From contig DCKU01000107.1 of NCBI GenBank assembly GCA_002320455.1, positions 1-52,385 on the forward strand: DNA of 52,385 bases, read 5' to 3'. Shown here piece by piece: positions 26,396 through 34,552 of this stretch. This DNA is from Salinisphaera sp. UBA1666 (GTDB taxonomy: Bacteria > Pseudomonadota > Gammaproteobacteria > Nevskiales > Salinisphaeraceae). Position 1 is the stretch's first letter; each line of letters opens with the position of its first letter. A program made the position numbers and the translations under genes. The notes beneath the pieces are model-generated. The model was not told the origin of the DNA, made no database searches, and saw nothing but the letters and a program-made list of their open reading frames with translations.

Positions 26396-26950
26396 ATGAC
26401 TATACGGCAGAGCTGGATACGCGCTCAGACACTACGTACCGGTGCGGTCTTCTCGATCGCGGGATTTTCATTGCTCGAGCTTCTCGTCACGATCGCGGTG
26501 GGCGCGATACTCGCGACGATCGCCATACCGTCTTATCGCAGTCTTGTTAACAACACGAGCAATACCGCGCAAATCAACGAACTGGTTGGCGCGTTGAACT
26601 ACGCCCGTAGCACGGCGGTAGCGCGCGGCAGCAGCGTGGCCGTGTGCGCTAGCTCCGATCAAACGCACTGTGAAAACGTTGATGACTGGCACCGTGGCTG
26701 GATCGTATACGTGGACGCCGGGGGTTCCAGTAACGCAAGGCCGAACAAGGTGCTTCGGGTCCACCGCGCGCTGTCAAGCGGCGTGCATTTGATCAACGAT
26801 GCCTCGCATCCGATCAGCTTCAACTCAAGCGGGTTCAATATGGATCCGCACAAATGGGTGGCACATAGCGACACGCCCGATCAATCTCGTGCGATTTGCG
26901 TCGCTGCCACCGGGCGAATCCGAGTGGCTGATACCGCCGATTGCTCATGA
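26396..26950 (+). CDS. fimT: GspH/FimT-family minor type IV pilin
   Basis: This is a minor pilin of the pilus-initiation (priming) complex in the inner membrane. The prepilin cleavage site is G23|F24 in SIAGFSLLELL, with Glu at +5, followed by the hydrophobic helix VTIAVGAILATIAIPSY and a GspH-like domain (INELVGALNYARSTAVARG). The 23-residue leader is long and partly hydrophobic. The start was set to MTIRQSW at 26396, giving 184 aa, and the ribosome binding site is poor. A frame running further upstream enters the tRNA terminator. It overlaps pilV by 4 nt and heads the six-gene operon. Whether it matches FimT or FimU of Pseudomonas cannot be decided. Confidence 0.85.
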   Translation: MTIRQSWIRAQTLRTGAVFSIAGFSLLELLVTIAVGAILATIAIPSYRSLVNNTSNTAQINELVGALNYARSTAVARGSSVAVCASSDQTHCENVDDWHRGWIVYVDAGGSSNARPNKVLRVHRALSSGVHLINDASHPISFNSSGFNMDPHKWVAHSDTPDQSRAICVAATGRIRVADTADCS

Positions 26951-27489
26951 TTAGGCAGCGAGAACACGGCTTTACGCTGATCGAGGCACTGGTCGCACTC
27001 GTCATCGTATCGGTCGGGCTTCTAGGTCTTTTGGCGTTACAAACCAGTGCCGTGACCGCCACCGATAACGCACAGTACGCATCACTCGGCCAGATCGCGG
27101 TCGATGACATCGCTGATCGCATACGGGCGAATCCGGCGATGATCGCGCGCCCGGTATACGCCGCTGCGTCACCGGCTGACCGCTCTAGCGCCGCGCTAGC
27201 CATGCCCACCGCTTGCCTTACGGCGACAAACGCATGCGGCCCGGAAGACCTGGCACGCGTAGACCGGCGCGAGTGGCAATCACGGGTGGCAACCGGTCTG
27301 CCCGCCGGCAAAGGCTTTGTTGACTGCGCCGTGGCCGTCCAGCCCTGCCCGGTATTTCGAGTAACAGTAGGCTGGCAGCAGCGCTCTCAATCGACACAGA
27401 CAACCCCAGCGGCCAGCGTGTTATGCACAAGCGCGGACCACGCGAGCGCAATCGGCGGGCCGTGTCTGGTCAGCGAGGTGCGCCCGTGA
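26947..27489 (+). CDS. pilV: Type IV pilus modification/minor pilin PilV
   Basis: This is a minor pilin of 180 aa. The class III signal is short: cleavage G8|F9 in REHGFTLIEALVALV, with Glu at +5, then the hydrophobic stretch VIVSVGLLGLLALQ. This N-terminus (IEALVALVIVSVGLLGL) is typical of PilV/GspI-like proteins. Four Cys residues in the second half could form disulphides. The ATG overlaps the fimT stop by 4 nt (ATGA), and its stop overlaps the next GTG. It probably joins PilW, PilX and FimT/FimU in the priming tip. Confidence 0.9.
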   Translation: MIRQREHGFTLIEALVALVIVSVGLLGLLALQTSAVTATDNAQYASLGQIAVDDIADRIRANPAMIARPVYAAASPADRSSAALAMPTACLTATNACGPEDLARVDRREWQSRVATGLPAGKGFVDCAVAVQPCPVFRVTVGWQQRSQSTQTTPAASVLCTSADHASAIGGPCLVSEVRP

Positions 27490-28253
27490 CACACCCTCGT
27501 TACCCGAGAGAGCACGGATTTTCGTTGGTCGAACTCATGGTGGCGTTGACCGTCGGCCTCTTATTGCTCGCCGGCGTTCTACAGATCTTGATGGCCAATC
27601 GCGAGGGATCGAAAGCACAGAGCGGAACTGCGCACCTAGAAGAAAACGCACGTCTTGCCATCTTCGTGCTCGAGCATGCCGTAAGCCACGCTGGTTACTA
27701 CGTCAGCCTCGATAGTGCGGTCTTCAAACCGAGCGGCGCACTTCAGCCCGACCTCCCCGCCAATGCCGTAGTTGGCGGAATAAACAACGAGAATGCGGGT
27801 AACGATCAGCTCCGCGTCCGCTTTGAGTCCGCCGGTGGCGTTCACAACTGCCGCGGTGCCGATGTCGGTAGCGGCAACCAGCCGCGTCTGGCGGATTTCG
27901 AGTTCTATGTCTCGGATACCGACAGTCTTCTGTGTCATCAAGCGGGTAGTGATCGTCAGCCGATCGTCGATAACGTAGATCGTTTCAAAGTGCGCTACGG
28001 CGTTGGCGGCCCGAATCGTGGCGACGGCGTTCGTTATTACACCTCCGAACCGACGACGGCCGCGCTCTCCCGGATTAAAAGCGTTCGCATACAGCTTCTG
28101 TTACGCGCCGATACCGCTGACGGAGATCGGGCGTTACCAGAACCCATCGATCAGCATTACGAATTCATGGACGGATCGAGTTTTGATGTCACCGATCGGC
28201 GACAGCGATTACTCATCGACCGCACCATCGCTTTGAAAAATCGCCTGCCATGA
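27486..28253 (+). CDS. pilW: Minor type IV pilin PilW
   Basis: This is a minor pilin (GspJ-like) of 255 aa. The start is a GTG at 27486 (GTGA overlap with pilV), which gives a short leader and cleavage at G11|F12 in REHGFSLVELMVALT, with Glu at +5. An upstream ATG would add 21 unlikely residues. The hydrophobic helix GLLLLAGVLQILMAN and a domain with HLEENARLAIFVLEHAVSHAGY are typical of PilW, and a PilW-type C-terminal domain follows. It is coupled to pilX by a 4-nt overlap. Confidence 0.9.
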   Translation: MTHPRYPREHGFSLVELMVALTVGLLLLAGVLQILMANREGSKAQSGTAHLEENARLAIFVLEHAVSHAGYYVSLDSAVFKPSGALQPDLPANAVVGGINNENAGNDQLRVRFESAGGVHNCRGADVGSGNQPRLADFEFYVSDTDSLLCHQAGSDRQPIVDNVDRFKVRYGVGGPNRGDGVRYYTSEPTTAALSRIKSVRIQLLLRADTADGDRALPEPIDQHYEFMDGSSFDVTDRRQRLLIDRTIALKNRLP

Positions 28254-28807
28254 CCAAGCAAGGCCAGCTTAGAGACGATCAGACAGGTTTTATCCTGGCG
28301 ACCTCGTTGATTTTTCTAGTGGTGCTGACGCTTTTGGCCGTTACCGCGATTTCTTCAGCGACCTTACAACAGCGCATGGCGGCGAATCAGAGCGATAAGG
28401 CTGCGCTACTTGAGGACGCGAATTCAGCCTTGTCCTACGTAAGCAGACTGATGGCCGAACCGGCGTTTTTGACATGTTTTTCCGCCAAAATGATCGAATC
28501 GAGCACCGCCGCCGGCGCATGTCCGACGATGCTCCAACCGCTGTCGTTTCGGCTCAGTCGCCTAGATAACGCGTCGCCAAACCGTTCTCTGAGAGACGCG
28601 TTCTGGGCTGGAGCGGGCTTAAACTCTTACCAACCGGTGGATGACAGCAGGCCACGCGTTCAGTACGTCGTGGAATATCTCGACCAGCCGCCTCTCGATA
28701 GCAACGCCACCGTACGGGTACGCCGTTTTCGCGTCACCGCGCGCGCACGCCAGCCCGGCTCCGAGGCTCGTGGTATCGCGCAAATGATTTACGAGGTGGC
28801 GCAGTGA
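28250..28807 (+). CDS. pilX: Minor type IV pilin PilX
   Basis: A 185-aa PilX/GspK-like minor pilin. The N-terminus DQTGFILATSLIFLVVLTLL has a G13|F14 cleavage site. The residue at +5 is Thr rather than Glu, as in GspK-type tip pseudopilins that sit at the top of the fibre. After the helix comes SSATLQQRMAANQSDKAALL, a stretch typical of PilX. It overlaps pilW and pilY1 by 4 nt each. Its assignment rests on the N-terminal pattern plus its position between pilW and pilY1. Confidence 0.88.
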   Translation: MTKQGQLRDDQTGFILATSLIFLVVLTLLAVTAISSATLQQRMAANQSDKAALLEDANSALSYVSRLMAEPAFLTCFSAKMIESSTAAGACPTMLQPLSFRLSRLDNASPNRSLRDAFWAGAGLNSYQPVDDSRPRVQYVVEYLDQPPLDSNATVRVRRFRVTARARQPGSEARGIAQMIYEVAQ

Positions 28808-31800
28808 CAATTGCGATCAATACGCGTCATCCGAGATCGTCACGATGCACGGCGATCCTGGCGATATTTGTGGTATGGACGCTGCTCACCAGCCCGGTCG
28901 CTCGAGCGCAAACGACGCTTTCGCTGCTCGATCTTCCAAGCGCCGCGGCACAGCCGTTGGCCTCGAATATTCTCGTCGGCATCGACAACTCGGGATCCAT
29001 GGATTTTGAAACCCTCTTCGACCGAGAGCGGGTTCCTGGCCTGACCGACGGTGGCAATCTAAACGCCGGCGGCAAAGAGATCGTATATCTGTTTCCCAAC
29101 GGCACAAACGAATGCTCACAGGTAAGCGCCACGAGCGCCAATTGCGCCAGCTACGATCGGCGCATCTATCCTGATAGTTCTTATGTCGCGGCTCCCCCGG
29201 TGCCCGATTTCGGCTATACCCGCGCGCCGTCCTATAACACGGCCCACTTCGATCCGGGAGAGACTTATCGCCCCTGGCCATCGAGCAACAGCCGTACCTT
29301 CGGCAACGTGGATCCCGCCAACGCACCCAGCGATCCGCTGCGCGGCAGCAGTCGCTTCGATCTCACCAAGCCGCGCCGCCTACGCGGCGCCAACGAAACA
29401 TTTTTCGTGCCGACCGGAACCACGCTGCCCAAGGGCACGGTTGCCTATCTGTCGAACTGCGTTTTCATTTTTTGCTCGTCGGACTGGACCACCCTAGAGC
29501 AAGATCGAACCGTGCAACGCAGCGATTATCTTCCGATCGAGTATTTTCCGGCCACGTTTTATCTCGATCAGTCACGCGGGCTTCCCAACGGTTGGAAGGC
29601 GACCGGCCGAACGCTGATCGGCCGGGATCCCGGTAACAACCGAACGCTCTATCGCTATGAGATTCGGCGGGACAACTTTATAGACGGCGACGCCGGACAG
29701 TCCGCCTATGTCCGTACGCTTCAAAACTTTGCCAACTGGTTTTCGTATTACCGAAAACGAAGCCTAGCCATTCGCGGCGCCGCAACCGCAGCGTTCAGTC
29801 CGATCAACGGGGTGCGGGTTCATGCCTGCACCATCAGTAATTCGGCCAACTGCCTAGCCGCCGATCAAACGTTGTCATCGTTATCTGCTGACTCAGCGAG
29901 TACGCGAAAAACTTTTTACGACTCGATTTATGACATGAGCTTCAGCGCGATGCGGGATACGCCGAACCGCCCGACGCTGAACAATCTCGGCAGTCTGTTT
30001 GAAACACACCCCAATATCATCCAGTCGGCCTGTCAGCGTAACTATGCATTGCTGTTTACCGATGGCTTTAACAGCGCCGCGGTCTCCGGCATCGGCAACG
30101 TCGACGGCAAATATGCAAGTTCGACGTCGTCGCCAGTGCCCGACGACTATGCCAATACCATCGCTGACGTAGCGATGCGCTACTACCGTGAATTCCAGCC
30201 GCCGCCGGGTATCCCGAACGCGCCTGTTCTCCCGCTGCCGGTGGGGTGTCCAGGGGATCCCTCGGCCGACTGTATCGCTCGGCCACATGTCAACACGTTC
30301 GGCGTCACCCTGGGTACCGACGGTTTTATTTTCGGTAACCAGAGCCGCTACGGCCCGGAAAACACCAATCCTTACAACGCGCGCCCACCTTGGTATATCG
30401 ACGGCTCGGGCGGACGTCTGGCCTCAGGCACGCTGGCGACCGGACGCGCCTGGGAAATCGACGACCTTTGGCATGCCACGATCAATTCGCATGGAGCGCT
30501 GATCAACGCCGATTCACCCCAAACCCTGGCGGCCAGTTTTTCAACGCTGCTTAGCGATATTCTGTCTCGAGGCGGCGCCTCGAGTAACGCTACCGGCAGC
30601 GGGAGTCGTCTCGCTCAAGGCTCAGCGATCTATCAGACCCAGTATCAGACCCGATACTGGCAGGGCGATCTCGTCAAATTGGACGCCCGAAGTGCCGGGA
30701 CCACGACCGATGGAACGGTTTGGCATGCGGCCGATCTGCTACCGGGATACAACGCCTCAAGCAGCAGCGACACACGTCAGATCATCACGGCCGTGACGAA
30801 CGCCGCGGGCACGGGTATCACGGGACGCGCGTTCCGTGCTGACGGGAGCCTCACGGGCGCCTACCCGACGCTGACGGCGAGCGCGGTGGCCTATCTGCGT
30901 GGTGATCGATCCCAGGAAACATCGACAAGCGGGCAAGGCAGCTTTCGCCAACGCGACGACACGGTGCTGGGAGACATCGTGAACTCGGTTCCGGTCTACG
31001 TCGGCGCGCCCGATCCCCTGCGCTATATCGGCCCGTGGAACGATCGTCGCTATCCGAATGCTTCGCCGGCGGAAAACGGCGGACAGAGTTACAGCGGGAG
31101 CGCCAGCTTCGCATCGACCAACGCCAATCGAGTACCTCTCGTGTACGTCGGTGCCAACGACGGCATGTTGCATGCCTTTGATGCACAAACAGGTCAAGAG
31201 CGCTTCGCCTTCGTTCCGCGGGCCGTGCTGCCACGACTCGCTAACGCCGGCGGTCTGACTGATCCGGCTTATAGCCATCGTGCCTACGTCGACGGTCAAA
31301 TCACGGTCTCGCCGGTTTTTTATGCCAACACATGGCACACGAGCCTCGTGGGTGCTTTGCGTAACGGCGGTCGAGCCATCTACGCACTCGATGTCACGAC
31401 CCCACCGGCGACTGGGCAGGCCGAGAGCCGCGCCGGCTCACTCATACGCTGGGAGTTTACCGACGCCGAGCTCGGACAGACGTTTGGCAAACCCGCGATC
31501 GTTCGGCTACATACCGGCCGCTGGGCCGCGATATTCGCCAACGGGTATAACAGCACAAGCGGCGGCGCCGCACTGTTCATTGTCGATATCGAAACCGGCG
31601 CGCTCATCCGGCGCCTTGATACCGGCGCTCGTCCGACGACGGCTAGCGCGCCCGGTAACGGCCTGGGCTCACCGACGACCACGGACATCGACGGCGATCG
31701 TATCGCGGATTATGTCTATGCCGGTGATCTCTACGGCAACGTATGGCGATTCGACCTGACCAACCAACAGGCCTCCGAATGGTCGAGCGAGCGTTTATTC

Positions 31801-32595
31801 AAAGCACAACGTGATGGTGCAACTCAGCCTATTACCGCGGCTCCGGCGGTAGCCACGCATCCGCTTGGACCGTCGTTCGGCGCTATGATTTACGTGGGCA
31901 CGGGCCAGAACATCACGTTATCAACAAGCAACAGCGCAGCACCGGCCAACAGCGTGTACGGGCTCTGGGACGCCGCCGTATTCACCTACGACGCGTCGGT
32001 CGAGGCTGTCCCGCAACGCCCAACGGCCACGATCGAGCGAGGCGCTCTCGTCACTCAGCAGTTCACGGCCACAGGCCAGCAATCCAATAGCGGCCTGGAA
32101 CTGCGCCGCATCAGTGATAATTCGATCGCATTCACGCAGCTCGCCGGTCCTGAGGGAAACACACCCATCGTCGACCGTCGCGGCTGGAGCATTGATCTGC
32201 CCGCCGGCGGAGAAGCTGTCATAGAGCCGCCACGCGTTATTGACGATACCCTTGAGTTCGCAACGGTCATTGTGACGAGCCAAGACTGCCGCACGACCAG
32301 TAGCGGCTATTTCAACGTCGTAGATCGCACAAACGGCGGACGCCCGGCCCGTTTGATCTTTGATCTGAATGGCGACGCACGCATCAACGAGCTAGACGAC
32401 GTGGATACCGCCGGACCCATCGCCAGTATTGGCTTCGGCGCGGGCGGCGCGTCCGGGGCTGGCGCCGAGTTTCTGGATCCGGACAACGCCACGCGCGTTC
32501 TAAAACTGCCGCTGTCGGGCGGCTCCACCGCCACTATCACGCTTTCCTCCGGTGGTTACACCGGGCGCCGCACCTGGCACGAGATCAGAGAATGA
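28804..32595 (+). CDS. pilY1: Type IV pilus tip adhesin PilY1
   Basis: PilY1 is a large secreted or tip-located protein that primes pilus assembly and, in Pseudomonas, senses surfaces and binds host cells. It is 1263 aa with a signal peptide (cleavage likely after PVARA, residue 35). The N-terminal von Willebrand A-like region has a MIDAS motif DNSGSMD from residue 61. The C-terminal half is a beta-propeller (VYVGANDGMLHAFDAQTG; TDIDGDRIADYVYAGDLYGN). A Ca-binding loop DLNGDARINELDD starts at about residue 1187. An RGD triplet (699-701) lies in the conserved YLRGDRSQE segment. The start is a GTG overlapping pilX by 4 nt. No separate pilY2 is seen. Confidence 0.93.
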   Translation: MTIAINTRHPRSSRCTAILAIFVVWTLLTSPVARAQTTLSLLDLPSAAAQPLASNILVGIDNSGSMDFETLFDRERVPGLTDGGNLNAGGKEIVYLFPNGTNECSQVSATSANCASYDRRIYPDSSYVAAPPVPDFGYTRAPSYNTAHFDPGETYRPWPSSNSRTFGNVDPANAPSDPLRGSSRFDLTKPRRLRGANETFFVPTGTTLPKGTVAYLSNCVFIFCSSDWTTLEQDRTVQRSDYLPIEYFPATFYLDQSRGLPNGWKATGRTLIGRDPGNNRTLYRYEIRRDNFIDGDAGQSAYVRTLQNFANWFSYYRKRSLAIRGAATAAFSPINGVRVHACTISNSANCLAADQTLSSLSADSASTRKTFYDSIYDMSFSAMRDTPNRPTLNNLGSLFETHPNIIQSACQRNYALLFTDGFNSAAVSGIGNVDGKYASSTSSPVPDDYANTIADVAMRYYREFQPPPGIPNAPVLPLPVGCPGDPSADCIARPHVNTFGVTLGTDGFIFGNQSRYGPENTNPYNARPPWYIDGSGGRLASGTLATGRAWEIDDLWHATINSHGALINADSPQTLAASFSTLLSDILSRGGASSNATGSGSRLAQGSAIYQTQYQTRYWQGDLVKLDARSAGTTTDGTVWHAADLLPGYNASSSSDTRQIITAVTNAAGTGITGRAFRADGSLTGAYPTLTASAVAYLRGDRSQETSTSGQGSFRQRDDTVLGDIVNSVPVYVGAPDPLRYIGPWNDRRYPNASPAENGGQSYSGSASFASTNANRVPLVYVGANDGMLHAFDAQTGQERFAFVPRAVLPRLANAGGLTDPAYSHRAYVDGQITVSPVFYANTWHTSLVGALRNGGRAIYALDVTTPPATGQAESRAGSLIRWEFTDAELGQTFGKPAIVRLHTGRWAAIFANGYNSTSGGAALFIVDIETGALIRRLDTGARPTTASAPGNGLGSPTTTDIDGDRIADYVYAGDLYGNVWRFDLTNQQASEWSSERLFKAQRDGATQPITAAPAVATHPLGPSFGAMIYVGTGQNITLSTSNSAAPANSVYGLWDAAVFTYDASVEAVPQRPTATIERGALVTQQFTATGQQSNSGLELRRISDNSIAFTQLAGPEGNTPIVDRRGWSIDLPAGGEAVIEPPRVIDDTLEFATVIVTSQDCRTTSSGYFNVVDRTNGGRPARLIFDLNGDARINELDDVDTAGPIASIGFGAGGASGAGAEFLDPDNATRVLKLPLSGGSTATITLSSGGYTGRRTWHEIRE

Positions 32596-33032
32596 AATCG
32601 TTGAACCGGTATCCTCGTCGATATCACGCAAAAGGCTTTACGCTCATAGAGCTGATGATCGCTGTGGCGATCATCGGCATTCTTGCCACAATTGCATACC
32701 CGATCTATACCGACAAAGTCGCCGCCGCTCGGCGCGTCGATGCCAAACGGCTGATCTTGCAGGCAGCAGCACGACAGGAGCAGCTCTACAACGCTAATCA
32801 GCATCGATATCTAGACACGATGAGCGCATTGGGCTTGGCCAACGAAACTGAAGACGGCGCTTACCAGCTCTCGGTTTCTCATCCGGACAACGATCTACAA
32901 CGCTTCCGTATTACGGCCGTTGCTAGCGATAATTCGACGAACGCGCTCTGCCAGCGTCTCACAGTGGATGAAACCGGCGCCCGTCGGGCAGCCAACGCCG
33001 ACGGCAACGACGTCACCGATACTTGCTGGTGA
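32592..33032 (+). CDS. pilE: Minor type IV pilin PilE
   Basis: A 146-aa pilin with cleavage at G15|F16 in AKGFTLIELMIAVAIIG, Glu at +5 and the long hydrophobic helix. The Pseudomonas-type PilE pattern follows (YPIYTDKVAAARRVDAKRLI, then AARQEQLYNANQHRYL). Two Cys residues (NALC and the final DTCW) could close a C-terminal D-loop. It overlaps pilY1 by 4 nt and ends the operon. Its stop directly abuts the stop of lspA on the other strand, with no terminator between. The position at the end of the minor pilin operon argues for PilE rather than the major pilin PilA. Confidence 0.9.
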   Translation: MKSLNRYPRRYHAKGFTLIELMIAVAIIGILATIAYPIYTDKVAAARRVDAKRLILQAAARQEQLYNANQHRYLDTMSALGLANETEDGAYQLSVSHPDNDLQRFRITAVASDNSTNALCQRLTVDETGARRAANADGNDVTDTCW

Positions 33033-33548
33033 TCAGCGCCGACCGGCCAGCAACAACATGTCAACGAAGATGAGCACAGCCCCAGCCACGATGGCACAGT
33101 CGGCCACGTTGAAAGCCGGGTAATGCCAAGCGCCAATATGGAAATCGATGAAGTCGATCACGTGGCCGCGTGCCGCGCGGTCGATGGCATTGCCGAGCGC
33201 GCCGCCGGCGATGAGCGACAAACACAGGGCAAACAGCCGGTTGGTATAGGGATTACGCCGCAGCCAAATCAATACACCGATCGTTACGATCACCGACAAC
33301 CCGACGAAAAGCCAAGGTGTGGCGCCGGTCAGAAACGAAAACGCCGCGCCCGTGTTGTGAACCCGGGTCAGGCTGAGCCAGGGTGCCAGCGTCGTGGATT
33401 CGTATAGCGCATAGTGCGCCACCACGAGCTGTTTCGTGATCTGGTCGATACCGATCACAAACGCCGAGAGCCAAAGCCAGTGGGCGTTCTGCAGGCCGGT
33501 CGTTCGGCCGGACGTCGCAGCCGTGCTCGAAGTCGAAGATTGCGTCAT
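33033..33548 (-). CDS. lspA: Lipoprotein signal peptidase II
   Basis: LspA is a four-helix inner-membrane aspartic protease that removes signal peptides from prolipoproteins after lipidation. The IDQITKQLV segment, VHNTGAAFSFL, and the two catalytic Asp motifs GNAIDRAARGHVIDF and FNVADCAIVAGA are present. At 171 aa it has the normal length plus a short polar Ser/Thr-rich N-terminus. The ATG overlaps the ribF stop by 4 nt, so ribF and lspA are now directly coupled. In most relatives ileS lies between them. Confidence 0.96.
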   Translation of the reverse strand: MTQSSTSSTAATSGRTTGLQNAHWLWLSAFVIGIDQITKQLVVAHYALYESTTLAPWLSLTRVHNTGAAFSFLTGATPWLFVGLSVIVTIGVLIWLRRNPYTNRLFALCLSLIAGGALGNAIDRAARGHVIDFIDFHIGAWHYPAFNVADCAIVAGAVLIFVDMLLLAGRR

Positions 33549-34477
33549 AGCGTGTTATCCAGAATCTGTCGAACGTCGTCGACGTCGCGATGCATCTGCT
33601 CGGTCAGACGCGCTAGTGAGTCGTAGTTCTCTTCGCCGCGGACGAAATCCACGAATTCAACATCCAGGCGCATGCCATAGATATCGTCGGCGAAGTCCAG
33701 AAGGAAGATCTCCAGCAGCGCTTCCTTGCCGTCCACCACCGGCCGTACCCCAAAGCTGGCAGCCCCCGCACACAGACGACCGTCGGCTAGACGAACGCGC
33801 ACCGCATAAACGCCGTAGCGTAGTGCAGCCGGACGTTTCAAGCGGAGATTGGCCGTGGGAAAGCCGAGCGTACGACCCAGCTGCTCGCCACCCACCACGC
33901 GCTCGCTGATTCGATAGGCGCGCCCGAGCAGCCGGTTGGCGTGCGTGACATGTCCGGTGGCCAGCGCCTGGCGTACTGCCGTGGACGACACCCGCTCGCC
34001 GTCGATACAGATATCGGGCAGGCTCATGCGCTCTATGTTGCGCGCCTGGGCGTATCGATCCAGCAGTGCAACGTCGCCGGCGCGTCGATGCCCGAAACGA
34101 AAATCGTCGCCTACCAGAATCGCGCGTGCGCCCAGACGCTTGGCAATAAGCTCGTCGAGAAACGTGTCCGGCGACATCGCTGCAAAAGCGCGATCGAAGC
34201 GCGCGCGCACGAAACAGTCGATGCCAAACGTGGCCGCATCCTCGAGCTTTTCGCGTAGCGAAGCCAGTCGTGCTGGCGGCGCATCGGGACGGAAAAACGC
34301 ACCGGGCATTGGGTCGAAGCTCATCATCACGGCCGGCAGATCCAGCTCTGCCGCCCGCGCACGTACCCGCTCGACGATGGCCTGGTGCCCTAGATGCAAC
34401 CCGTCGAAGTTCCCCACGGTCAGCACACAGCCGCGCGCAAGGCCTCCGTGGTGTCTTATCGAGCGAATGATCTGCAT
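33545..34477 (-). CDS. ribF: Bifunctional riboflavin kinase/FAD synthetase
   Basis: RibF makes FMN from riboflavin and then FAD. The N-terminal nucleotidyltransferase domain has VGNFDGLHLGHQAI (HxGH-type site) and the SSTAVRQAL segment. The C-terminal kinase domain has GRTLGFPTANL with the PTAN motif and Glu in EIFLLDFADDIYG. The length of 310 aa matches E. coli (313). It lies 75 nt after murJ on the same strand and overlaps lspA by 4 nt, replacing the usual ribF-ileS-lspA order. Confidence 0.96.
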   Translation of the reverse strand: MQIIRSIRHHGGLARGCVLTVGNFDGLHLGHQAIVERVRARAAELDLPAVMMSFDPMPGAFFRPDAPPARLASLREKLEDAATFGIDCFVRARFDRAFAAMSPDTFLDELIAKRLGARAILVGDDFRFGHRRAGDVALLDRYAQARNIERMSLPDICIDGERVSSTAVRQALATGHVTHANRLLGRAYRISERVVGGEQLGRTLGFPTANLRLKRPAALRYGVYAVRVRLADGRLCAGAASFGVRPVVDGKEALLEIFLLDFADDIYGMRLDVEFVDFVRGEENYDSLARLTEQMHRDVDDVRQILDNTL

Positions 34478-34552
34478 CGAAAACCCGTGATCCCGCGCCG
34501 GCCGGTCTATTAGCGAGAGCCGTGAATGAAGTGCCCGCTATTGTGGCGTGTT

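Noticed and set aside
26287..26550. Small frame starting in the tRNA-Thr CCA end
   Set aside because: It crosses the tRNA terminator and the fimT gene in another frame.
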